This document shows positions 48,315-55,910 of a stretch of DNA of 64,000 nucleotides, piece after piece; positions within the stretch are counted from its first letter, which is position 1, and each line of letters begins with the position of its first letter. The DNA is from Deltaproteobacteria bacterium (GTDB lineage Bacteria > Desulfobacterota > Syntrophobacteria > Syntrophobacterales > Syntrophobacteraceae). The stretch covers positions 62,001 through 126,000 of the forward strand of contig JAJXYD010000044.1 in NCBI GenBank assembly GCA_021780695.1. Direction: 5' to 3'. The notes beneath the pieces are model-generated. The model had not been told where the DNA came from, ran no database searches, and saw nothing but the letters and a program-made list of their open reading frames with translations. Both the position numbers and the translations under genes were made by a program.

Positions 48315-49100
48315 TCATAGCATAATCGATGTGATCACATAGTCGCTTATAAGCACGGCGATCGAAGCGATCACGACCGCGCTTGTCGTCGCGCGCCCCA
48401 CCTGCTCGGGGCCGAAGGCTCCCTCGTCGACGCCGGCGTAGAAACCCTTGTAGACGCTTATTAGAGCAATCAAAACGGAAAAACAGACCGATTTTATCAA
48501 CCCCATCCGAAGATCACCCCAGTCCACACTGGAGGAAAGTGAGGACCAAAAGGCGCCCCCATTTGCATGCAACAGTCCCACGCCGATAATATAACCTCCA
48601 AGGATGCCCACGGCATCGCAAAAACCCGTAAGAAGAGGCAGGCTGATTAGGCTCGCAAGAAGCCTTGGAAGCGAAAGATAGCTATAGGGGTCGATGGCCA
48701 TGCATTCAAGAGCGTCTATTTGCTCTTCGATGCGCATTATGCCGATTTCCGCGGCCATTGCCGAACCGGCTCTGCCCGTTACCATCAAGGCCGAAAGCAC
48801 CGGGCCCAGTTCGCGCACAAGCGATAGCCCCACCGCTGAGCCAAGCCAGCCTTCGGCTCCGAATCTGGCGAGCGTGTGGTAGCCCTGCAAGGCGAGCACC
48901 ATGCCCGTAAAAGCCGCCGTAAAGCCGATTACCGCCAAAGACTTGGTGCCGATAAACTGGATCTGCTTTACCGTAGGCCAGAACTTGCCCGGCGGGCGAA
49001 AGAAGCCTCGAAGCGTGTATAAAAAAAACATGCCCAGGCGGCCTACGAAATAAACTTGCCGCAATGCATAGGCCCCTAGTGAGCGCACGGGATTTACCAT
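48315..49100 (-). CDS. mlaE: MlaE-like ABC transporter permease
   Basis: MlaE is the inner-membrane permease of the Mla phospholipid transporter. The 261-residue product (from ATG 49100, after GAGAGG) has the interfacial helix, five or so membrane segments and the DUF140 core with RELGPVLSALMVTGRAGSAMAAEIG and EEQIDALECMAIDPYSYL. A longer frame from 49178 overlaps mlaF and seems wrong. mlaB and mlaC are not present here. Confidence 0.94.
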   Translation of the reverse strand: MVNPVRSLGAYALRQVYFVGRLGMFFLYTLRGFFRPPGKFWPTVKQIQFIGTKSLAVIGFTAAFTGMVLALQGYHTLARFGAEGWLGSAVGLSLVRELGPVLSALMVTGRAGSAMAAEIGIMRIEEQIDALECMAIDPYSYLSLPRLLASLISLPLLTGFCDAVGILGGYIIGVGLLHANGGAFWSSLSSSVDWGDLRMGLIKSVCFSVLIALISVYKGFYAGVDEGAFGPEQVGRATTSAVVIASIAVLISDYVITSIML

Positions 49101-49152
49101 GAAACCTCTCCCGATTGGTTTGTACAAAAAATGCCCTGATCGATCCTGGTTG

Positions 49153-49959
49153 TCACTGTGATCTCCACTGTTCTCCAAGCAACCGTTGGTGGTAGGATTC
49201 CATGTGCATTTTGTAGGGGTCGGCCTCCCGGCTCAAAAATTGTTGCACACGCGGGTTGGAGCTTTTTTTGATTTCATCGGGCGCCCCGGCCGCAAGGACT
49301 CTTCCCTCGTCCATTACAACGATGCGGTCGGCTATCTTAAAAGCGCTTTCCAGTTCGTGGGTGACTACGACGATCGTCATTCCCCCAGTCTTTTGCAAAC
49401 TGAGGATAAGCCGGTCAAGACCGGCTGCCGTAATGGGGTCAAGGCCCGAGGAGGGCTCATCGACAAAGAGTATCTCCGGATCCATTATGAGCGCTCTTGC
49501 AAGCCCGGCGCGCTTTTTCATCCCTCCGCTAAGCTGTGAGGGCATGAAGTCGCTAAAGTCGCTTAGACCCACCATGTTGAGCTTCATAAGAGTCATTATC
49601 CGGATGGTCTCCGGCGCAAGATCGGTGTGGACGTTTAGGGGCATACCGATATTTTCGGCCAGGGAAAGGGAATTGAAAAGCGCTCCGCTTTGAAAGAGCA
49701 CCCCGATCCTTCGCCGGTACGCCATGAGGTTTTCTTCGGAAAAAGAGCCTAAATCCCTGCCGTCTATGCTGATCTGGCCAGGCGCGGTTCTTTTTAAACC
49801 GCTTAGATGGCGAAAAAGGGTCGTTTTCCCGCAGCCGCTTATTCCCATAATAACGGTTACCCGGCTGACCGGAATGGAAAAAGTTATATCGTAGAGCACC
49901 TGGCGGCTGTTGTAGAAACTTTGTAAACCGCTTATTTCTATAATGTTTTCGCTCGACAT
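49153..49959 (-). CDS. mlaF: MlaF-like ABC transporter ATP-binding protein
   Basis: A 268-residue ABC ATPase that powers MlaE/MlaD. Motifs: Walker A GISGCGKTT, Q-loop, signature LSGGMKKRAGLARAL, Walker B ILFVDEPSSGLDP and the H-loop VVTHEL. The ATG at 49959 gives the usual MSSENIIEI start; a longer frame upstream to 50151 runs through the promoter region. First gene of the mla operon, 52 bp before mlaE. Confidence 0.95.
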   Translation of the reverse strand: MSSENIIEISGLQSFYNSRQVLYDITFSIPVSRVTVIMGISGCGKTTLFRHLSGLKRTAPGQISIDGRDLGSFSEENLMAYRRRIGVLFQSGALFNSLSLAENIGMPLNVHTDLAPETIRIMTLMKLNMVGLSDFSDFMPSQLSGGMKKRAGLARALIMDPEILFVDEPSSGLDPITAAGLDRLILSLQKTGGMTIVVVTHELESAFKIADRIVVMDEGRVLAAGAPDEIKKSSNPRVQQFLSREADPYKMHMESYHQRLLGEQWRSQ

Positions 49960-50310
49960 GAAATATTGGCTTCCCGCTCTGTTAGGAATAAATTGCCAAA
50001 TCCCGAGGCCTTCGTTTAAAACCCGCGCAAAGGGGTGCGCCCACCTTCTGCCTGGCTCCCCCCTAACGGGCCTCACGGGACGCTGACGGCCACTATCCCA
50101 AAGGTCGGCATTATAGAGAACAATTGTGCAATTACAAACTCTTTGTGGCAATCTAATCTCTGCCGGTGGCTATGTCGCTATAAACGCGTGTTATTGCGAT
50201 TGCTTTTGTGGCCCAAAATATTTGCTTTAAATTAAGAGCTCGTAAAATTTGTTTCATACTGAGCGGCTTCTGTGGGATAATTTCCTTAAAAATCAGGAAG
50301 GAGTAAAGTT
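49960..50310. other. Divergent promoter region between mlaF and nitroreductase
   Basis: A 350-bp gap between divergent genes. It holds the mla promoter at 50110-50137. No clear promoter for the nitroreductase side was found, nor any other gene. Confidence 0.5.
50110..50137 (-). promoter_or_regulatory. Candidate promoter of the mla operon with internal dyad
   Basis: On the minus strand TTGTAA (50137-50132), a 16-bp spacer and a perfect TATAAT (50115-50110). The spacer contains the dyad AATTG-TG-CAATT (50122-50133), a possible repressor site. It lies about 150 bp upstream of mlaF. Confidence 0.5.
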
Positions 50311-50829
50311 ATGCTTATGTCCGATTCCCCTGTGATCGAAGCTATTTATGGAAGGCGCAGCGTGCGGCAGTTTCTCGATGGCGCGGTGGCTCGCGACTCC
50401 GTGATGGAAGCTCTTAAAGCGGCCTGCTGGGCTCCCTCGGGCCTCAATAACCAGCCCTGGCGCTTTGCTATCATTTGGGACTCTGAATCTAAGAACGCAC
50501 TGGGCGCTCTTACCCGATACTCGGAAACCATAAAAACCGCAGCCGTCCTGGTAGTGGTTTTCCTTGACAGGGATGCCTCCTACGAGCGCACAAAGGATTG
50601 TCAGGCCATCGGGGCATGCGTGCAAAATCTGCTGCTCTCTTTGCATGCGATGGATCTGGGGGCTGTTTGGTTAGGCGAGATTCTAAAAAACGGGGAGAGG
50701 GTTGTCGAGCTTTTGAAGCTTCCTGACCGCTTGGAACTCATGGCCGTTGTCGCCGTCGGGCTTCCGGCGCACAGAAACCAGAAATCGCACAGGCGGCCTG
50801 TCGAGGAACTGATCGTGCTGGAAAAATAG
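50311..50829 (+). CDS. Nitroreductase-family flavoprotein
   Basis: A 172-residue FMN-dependent nitroreductase-like protein. It has the R-R-SVRQF phosphate-binding start, the WAPSGLNNQPWRF segment and the C-terminal MAVVAVGLPAHR. Short length matches the minimal subgroup. Substrate unknown. A strong AAGGAG precedes the start. It is followed by coaBC after 37 bp. Confidence 0.9.
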   Translation: MLMSDSPVIEAIYGRRSVRQFLDGAVARDSVMEALKAACWAPSGLNNQPWRFAIIWDSESKNALGALTRYSETIKTAAVLVVVFLDRDASYERTKDCQAIGACVQNLLLSLHAMDLGAVWLGEILKNGERVVELLKLPDRLELMAVVAVGLPAHRNQKSHRRPVEELIVLEK

Positions 50830-50866
50830 TTAACCCGACTTAGAGCAGGAGAACATTTAAGCTGTC

Positions 50867-52072
50867 ATGCTGCAGGGAAAATCAATCCTTCTTGGAATAA
50901 GCGGCGGGATCGCGGTCTACAAGGCTGCCGAGCTCTTGAGGCTTTTTGTTAAGGCGGGCGCCTCCGTTCACGTGGTTATGACCGAGAACGCTCAAAGGTT
51001 CGTAACCCCTCTTACGTTTCAGGCGCTTTCAAATAATCCGGTGGGCTGCGAGCTTTTCAGCATGCAGTCGGAGTCGCAGATTTCCCATATACAAAAGGCC
51101 AGGTTGCCCGACCTGGTGGTCCTTGCCCCGGCAACGGCCAACCTCATGGCCAAGATGGCCGCGGGTATTGCCGACGACCTCCTCACCACTATCCTCCTTG
51201 CTGCTACCGCGCCCGTTTTGGTTTGTCCGGCCATGAACGTCAAAATGTGGGAGCATCCGGCTACAAGGAGAAACTTGCGGACCCTTACCGAACTGGGCTA
51301 CAAAATCGAGCCCCCCGCTTCGGGCTTTCTTGCCTGTCAGGAAGAGGGAGCCGGAAGGCTTGCCGAGCTTTGCGATATCTTTGAGAGCGCCTTGCGGCTG
51401 CTTACCCCTCCCACCCTCGCCGGTAGAAGCGTATTAATCAGCGCGGGACCCACCCGCGAATATTTCGATCCGGTTCGCTTCCTCAGTAACCCTTCGAGCG
51501 GGAAAATGGGCTATGCCCTGGCAAGGATCGCTGCCCGAAGGTCGGCTAAGGTTGTGCTGGTTTCCGGTCCCGTCAGCCTCGATTGCCCCTCGGGGGTCGA
51601 ACGCGTTTGTGTCGCAAGCGCTCTCCAGATGCGGGACGCTATAGTGGAGCTTTCCGCCCAGCAGGACGCAATTGTAATGACCGCGGCCGTTAGCGACTAC
51701 AGACCCTCGGAATTGAGTGCCCAAAAGATTAAAAAGTCTGCCGAAGGCTTTAGCGTGCGCTTTGAGCCAAACCCCGACATCCTTGCCTCCCTTGGACAGA
51801 CAAAACCCCCCGGGCAAGTTCTGGTTGGCTTTGCGGCGGAAACCCAAAATGTCTTCGAAAACGCCAAAGACAAGCTCATTCGGAAAAATCTTGACCTCAT
51901 CGTGGCCAACGACCTCGCAAAAGAAGGCGCCGGGTTTGGCCTCGATACAAATCAGGTTAAAATTATCGGACGAAACCGGGAGCCAATCGATCTGGCTCTT
52001 ATGACAAAAGATGAAGTGGCTTGCGAGATTTGGGACAGGGTCGAGCGGCTTCTTTCGGGCGGTGAAAATTGA
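50867..52072 (+). CDS. coaBC: Bifunctional phosphopantothenoylcysteine decarboxylase / phosphopantothenate-cysteine ligase
   Basis: CoaBC makes 4'-phosphopantetheine in coenzyme A synthesis. The flavin decarboxylase half shows GISGGIAVYK, the catalytic H74 (ISHI), PAMNVKMW (about 121-128) and the active cysteine C157 in GFLACQEEGAGR. The CTP-dependent ligase half shows AGPTREYFDPVRFLSNPSSGKMG and TAAVSDYRP. The 401 residues are typical. Its stop overlaps the TTG start of the next gene in TTGA. Confidence 0.97.
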   Translation: MLQGKSILLGISGGIAVYKAAELLRLFVKAGASVHVVMTENAQRFVTPLTFQALSNNPVGCELFSMQSESQISHIQKARLPDLVVLAPATANLMAKMAAGIADDLLTTILLAATAPVLVCPAMNVKMWEHPATRRNLRTLTELGYKIEPPASGFLACQEEGAGRLAELCDIFESALRLLTPPTLAGRSVLISAGPTREYFDPVRFLSNPSSGKMGYALARIAARRSAKVVLVSGPVSLDCPSGVERVCVASALQMRDAIVELSAQQDAIVMTAAVSDYRPSELSAQKIKKSAEGFSVRFEPNPDILASLGQTKPPGQVLVGFAAETQNVFENAKDKLIRKNLDLIVANDLAKEGAGFGLDTNQVKIIGRNREPIDLALMTKDEVACEIWDRVERLLSGGEN

Positions 52073-52788
52073 GTCGAAACACCCGGGAAAATCAATTCGC
52101 CGATTGTATCGAAAAGCTTAGGTGGTATCTATGGGGTTTGAGGCAGGGAGGCATCCGTCTGCTGGAGCGCGCCCCTCGAAAAAACCTCGAGGAGGGCTGT
52201 CCTGTTAACCCCGCCGCCGCCTTGGACCCGGAAGAGGAGCTTTCTAAACTCCGCGGGGAGCTCGCGGGGTGCTCCAGGTGCGGGCTTCATTGCGGGCGCT
52301 CTAACCTGGTGTTTGGGGAGGGGTCTGCACGAAGCGGCCTTGTTTTTGTCGGAGAAGGCCCCGGAGCCGATGAGGACCGGCTGGGTCGCCCCTTTGTCGG
52401 ACGGGCTGGAAAGCTTCTGGATAAGATGATTTTCGCAATCGGTCTGGAAAGAGCCGATGTCTACATCTGCAACGTCGTTAAATGCCGCCCGCCTGAAAAC
52501 CGGGTCCCCCAGCCCGGCGAAGTTGGGGCCTGTTTGCCCTTTCTGCTAAGACAGATCGAAGTCCTGCGCCCAAAGGTCATTTGTGCGCTTGGCCTTAGCG
52601 CCGCCCAGGCTCTGCTTAAAACAACCGAGCCGATTTCCCGGCTCCGCGGCACGGTTAGGTCCTTGCAAGGCATACCCCTTGTGTGCACCTATCACCCGGC
52701 TTATCTTTTGAGGTCACCCTCGCAGAAGGCCGCGGCCTGGCAGGACTTAAAAGAGGTCATGAACCTCCTTGGAGCCTCGCGTCCGTAA
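52069..52788 (+). CDS. Family 4 uracil-DNA glycosylase (4Fe-4S)
   Basis: The 239-residue enzyme removes uracil from DNA. It carries motif GEGPGADED (about 95-103), the cluster cysteines C68, C71, C139 and C155, and the C-terminal HPAYLLR motif. An N-terminal tail of about 55 residues precedes the domain. The start is TTG at 52069, overlapping the coaBC stop, so the length of the tail depends on that start; no other start codon with a good site is evident. Confidence 0.93.
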   Translation: MSRNTRENQFADCIEKLRWYLWGLRQGGIRLLERAPRKNLEEGCPVNPAAALDPEEELSKLRGELAGCSRCGLHCGRSNLVFGEGSARSGLVFVGEGPGADEDRLGRPFVGRAGKLLDKMIFAIGLERADVYICNVVKCRPPENRVPQPGEVGACLPFLLRQIEVLRPKVICALGLSAAQALLKTTEPISRLRGTVRSLQGIPLVCTYHPAYLLRSPSQKAAAWQDLKEVMNLLGASRP

Positions 52789-52931
52789 ACCCCTTTTGGT
52801 GACGGAGGCTCTGCGCGGACAACGCGTGAGGGCGTCCGGACGGGTCGCCGGGTTGATGGGTGGGACGGAATCGTTTGGTTTGCCGCCCGAAAGTTCGCGG
52901 GTCGATACTCATTGGGCAAGGGTCTAATAGC

Positions 52932-54230
52932 ATGACTATAAAGAAGATAATTGCAAGCTCGGCCCTTATCCTCACGGCGGCTCTTATTTTTGCCTGCCGG
53001 CCTGCCTGGGCCGACCGGCCCCGGATAAATGTCATTCGAATCCAAGACTCTATCAATCCCGGGGTTGCCGGGTTTGTCGATTACGCCATACGCAGATCGC
53101 AAACCGATAAGGCTCGCTTTTTGCTCATACTGCTCGATACGCCTGGCGGGCTTATGAGCTCGATGCGCTCAATCTGCGAATCTATTCTCAACTCGACTGT
53201 TCCAGTCGTCGTCTATGTCTATCCGCCCGGTGCCAGGGCCGCCTCCGCGGGCGTCTTTATAACCGAGGCCGCCGATATCGCGGCAATGGCGCCTGGCACA
53301 AATATCGGAGCCGCTCACCCCGTTAGCGGCTCCGGGGCCGACTTGTCCTCTACCATGAACCGTAAAGTCCTAAATGATGCCCTGGCCTTTGCCAGGAGCA
53401 TCGCTTCCTTGCGGGGCAGAAACCGGCAATGGTTTGAGGATGCTGTCAAAAATAGCGTATCGGCCTCCGCGGACGAGGCCTTTAAACTCAATGTGATAGA
53501 CCTGGTTGCAAACAATGTGGACTCTCTTGTGCGAAGTCTTGACGGCTGGCGTTTTCAGCGTGGGGGGAAAACGATCGTTTTAAAAACCGCGGGAGCTAAG
53601 CTCCACACTATTTCGCCGTCCTTTGGATACGGGCTCCTTGAAGTTGTGGCCAACCCCAACATTACCTATCTTCTGCTTATGATCGGATTGGCCGGACTCT
53701 ACTTTGAACTCTCAAGACCCGGTGCCGTTATTCCGGGAGCCGTGGGCGGAATTTCCCTGATCCTTGCCCTCTACGCCATGCAGTCGCTTCCGGTAGACTA
53801 TGCCGGTATTCTCATAATCCTTCTTGGCGTGATCTTCTTTATCCTTGAAATAAAGATAATTTCCCACGGCGCTTTGAGCCTTGCCGGCCTGGCCTGCTTT
53901 GTGACCGGTTCTGTCATACTCTTTCGCAGTCCTGCCGACCGTGTGAGCCTCTCGGTCCTTGTGCCCACCACGGCGGCTGTCTCTTTGTTTTTTGCTTCCG
54001 TTGCCCGTCTTGGCCTTAAAACGCGCATGATTCGGCCCCAAACGGGTCCTGAGACCCTTTTGGGCATGCGCGGTACCGTGGTCGTGACACTAGAGCCGGA
54101 AGGCAAGGTCTTGGTAAACGGCGAACTGTGGAATGCCACCTCCCAGGAGGTCATCCAAAAGGGAGAAAAGGTCGAAGTAGTCGAAGTCCATAATTTGAAG
54201 TTGAAAGTCAAAAGGAACGATGGTAGTTAG
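52932..54230 (+). CDS. NfeD-type membrane serine protease (NfeD1b, ClpP class)
   Basis: A 432-residue protein with a signal peptide (residues 1-28), an N-terminal ClpP-class serine protease domain (LLDTPGG, the nucleophile serine in RAASAGVFI, and a later lysine in AVKNSVSASADEA), four to five membrane helices (about 230-350) and a C-terminal OB-fold NfeD domain (LLGMRGTVVVTLEPEG). The partner slipin follows 98 bp downstream; such pairs are known from archaea (PH1510/PH1511), where the protease cleaves stomatin. The ATG at 52932 precedes the signal peptide; a longer frame adds 24 unlikely residues. Confidence 0.92.
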   Translation: MTIKKIIASSALILTAALIFACRPAWADRPRINVIRIQDSINPGVAGFVDYAIRRSQTDKARFLLILLDTPGGLMSSMRSICESILNSTVPVVVYVYPPGARAASAGVFITEAADIAAMAPGTNIGAAHPVSGSGADLSSTMNRKVLNDALAFARSIASLRGRNRQWFEDAVKNSVSASADEAFKLNVIDLVANNVDSLVRSLDGWRFQRGGKTIVLKTAGAKLHTISPSFGYGLLEVVANPNITYLLLMIGLAGLYFELSRPGAVIPGAVGGISLILALYAMQSLPVDYAGILIILLGVIFFILEIKIISHGALSLAGLACFVTGSVILFRSPADRVSLSVLVPTTAAVSLFFASVARLGLKTRMIRPQTGPETLLGMRGTVVVTLEPEGKVLVNGELWNATSQEVIQKGEKVEVVEVHNLKLKVKRNDGS

Positions 54231-54328
54231 TGAGATTTAGCACTAGCTCTTTGTTAAGAGCCGCTACATTGGTTAATGGGTAAGAAAATCTGCCTTGGGC
54301 GATCGAATGGAAAATGGGGGAGAATGTA

Positions 54329-55120
54329 ATGTTTGTAAATTTTAGTCTTTCTCTGGCCGTCATACTTATTCTGATCTTGCTCTTTTTAGCCAATGCCGTG
54401 CGTATTCTCAACGAATACGAAAGAGGGGTTATCTTCAGGCTAGGGCGGGTAATCCGCGCCAAGGGCCCCGGTCTCATTATCCTTATACCGATTTTGGACC
54501 GGATGCGTAAGGTGAGTCTTCGCACCATCGCCCAGGAAATCCCTACCCAGGACGTTATCACCCGTGATAATGTCTCCGTTAAAGTGAGCGCGGTAATTTA
54601 CTTCCATGTAATAGATCCGGTAAAGGCGGTTCTCACCGTTGAAAATTACCTCTACGCCACGGGACAGATCGCGCAGACTACGCTTCGCACCGTCTGCGGC
54701 CACGGAGAACTCGACACCTTGCTCTCCGAACAGGATAAGATCAACGCTCATGTCCAGGAAATAGTAGACAGCCACACAGATCCGTGGGGTATTAAGGTCA
54801 CTCTTGTCGAACTACGGCAGATCGATCTTCCTCAGGAGATGCAAAGGGCCATGGCAAGGCAGGCTGAAGCCGAACGAGATCGGCGCGCAAAGATTATCGC
54901 CGCCGAAGGCGAGTTTCAGGCCGCCGACAGGCTTGCCGCGGCCGCCGATATTATTGAAAAGAAGCCAGTCGCGGTTCAGCTTCGCTACTTGCAAACCTTG
55001 CGGGAGATTGCCACGGAGCGAAACTCGACCACCATTTTCCCGGTTCCTATAGATTTGTTTAGACCATTCTTAAGGATTGCCGAGATTTTTGAAAAAAAGA
55101 GCGAAAATGAAAAGGAGTAA
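54329..55120 (+). CDS. Slipin / stomatin-like SPFH-domain protein
   Basis: A 263-residue membrane protein: one N-terminal hydrophobic hairpin (about 3-25), then an SPFH/Band 7 domain starting [13 protein letters not shown] with [13 protein letters not shown], and the alpha-helical tail rich in Ala and charged residues ([22 protein letters not shown]). The start at ATG 54329 has GGGGGAG upstream; an ATG at 54314 lacks a site. It is the likely partner and substrate of the NfeD protease encoded just upstream. Confidence 0.93.
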   Translation: MFVNFSLSLAVILILILLFLANAVRILNEYERGVIFRLGRVIRAKGPGLIILIPILDRMRKVSLRTIAQEIPTQDVITRDNVSVKVSAVIYFHVIDPVKAVLTVENYLYATGQIAQTTLRTVCGHGELDTLLSEQDKINAHVQEIVDSHTDPWGIKVTLVELRQIDLPQEMQRAMARQAEAERDRRAKIIAAEGEFQAADRLAAAADIIEKKPVAVQLRYLQTLREIATERNSTTIFPVPIDLFRPFLRIAEIFEKKSENEKE

Positions 55121-55126
55121 TTAGTT

Positions 55127-55450
55127 ATGGGTAAAAAAGAGAAGGAAAAAAAAGAGAAGCCTCTCGATAAGATGACTGCCAAGGAACTTCGCGAACTGGG
55201 CCTTTCCATCGGCGGTATTACCGGCGTTCACGGTATGAATAAACCCGAATTGATCGCCGCTATCAAACAAGAGCGCGGGATTGTCGATGAGGGCAGGAAG
55301 AAAAGCTTCGATGTCCGCCTGGTCAAGGCTAAAATCAGGGAAGTCAGGGAAAAACGGTTGCAGGCCGTGGAGGCCGGTAATACAAAACTTGCCGATTCTT
55401 TTCGCCGAAGGATCAGCAACCTTAAGAAAAAGACCCGCAGGGCCGCATAA
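55127..55450 (+). CDS. Small basic protein with a Rho N-terminal (SAP-like) domain
   Basis: A 107-residue lysine/arginine-rich protein. Residues 12-50 (DKMTAKELRELGLSIGGITG and onward to a KPELIAAIK helix) match the Rho_N helix-extended-helix found at the N-terminus of transcription terminator Rho, which binds nucleic acid. The rest is a charged coiled-coil-like segment ending in KKKTRRAA. It begins 6 bp after the slipin stop with AAGGAG upstream. It is not Rho itself, which is about 420 residues. The role is unknown; a nucleic-acid-binding function is plausible. Confidence 0.75.
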   Translation: MGKKEKEKKEKPLDKMTAKELRELGLSIGGITGVHGMNKPELIAAIKQERGIVDEGRKKSFDVRLVKAKIREVREKRLQAVEAGNTKLADSFRRRISNLKKKTRRAA

Positions 55451-55537
55451 GTTCCAGATCAGCCTCCGCGTCGGGTTCATTCCTGCTGTCTAAAGATGCG
55501 AGAGAAAAATTGGTTCATTGGATTATTGGAGTCCTCG

Positions 55538-55741
55538 ATGAATGTTGATCCTAAAGTGATTGCCGCCGTCTCGTCCGCTATTGGGCTTTACCTGCAGGCC
55601 GAACAGGAAGCTTTGCCTGCGCAGGGGCATCCGTCTTCCCGGCCTCGGCCTCCCGTGGCTTTTAGCAGCCCTTATGCATTGGCGGGCAGGCAGGCGGCCA
55701 TGAATACCAGGTGGACTTGGCAGATGCGCCTGCCGCGCTAG
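55538..55741 (+). CDS. Small protein upstream of the biotin carboxyltransferase
   Basis: A 67-residue protein. The N-terminus (MNVDPKVIAAVSSAIGLYLQ) forms one amphipathic-to-hydrophobic helix, followed by a Pro/Ser-rich linker and the tail SPYALAGRQAAMNTRWTWQM. This helix-linker-W/R tail resembles small subunits encoded beside sodium-pump decarboxylases and other biotin-dependent carboxyltransferases, where the tail A-GR-x-x-M is recurrent, from memory. The GGAG at 55527-55530 supports the ATG at 55538 over an earlier ATG at 55496. It is 169 bp before the carboxyltransferase gene, and a role as an accessory or docking subunit is inferred. Confidence 0.6.
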   Translation: MNVDPKVIAAVSSAIGLYLQAEQEALPAQGHPSSRPRPPVAFSSPYALAGRQAAMNTRWTWQMRLPR

Positions 55742-55910
55742 AGCTTCGCCTTTGTCCTTTAAGACGTTGATGTTGAAGATGTGAAGGCCGCATGGATCTT
55801 CGGCCGTCCGGGGGCTTTTGCTGCCCCGGGCTGCCTGTTGATAAATTTTGTCACTGGCCCGAATCGTTTCGGATAACCCCTCCGCAACGAAAAGTTAGGA
55901 GACGCACGGA

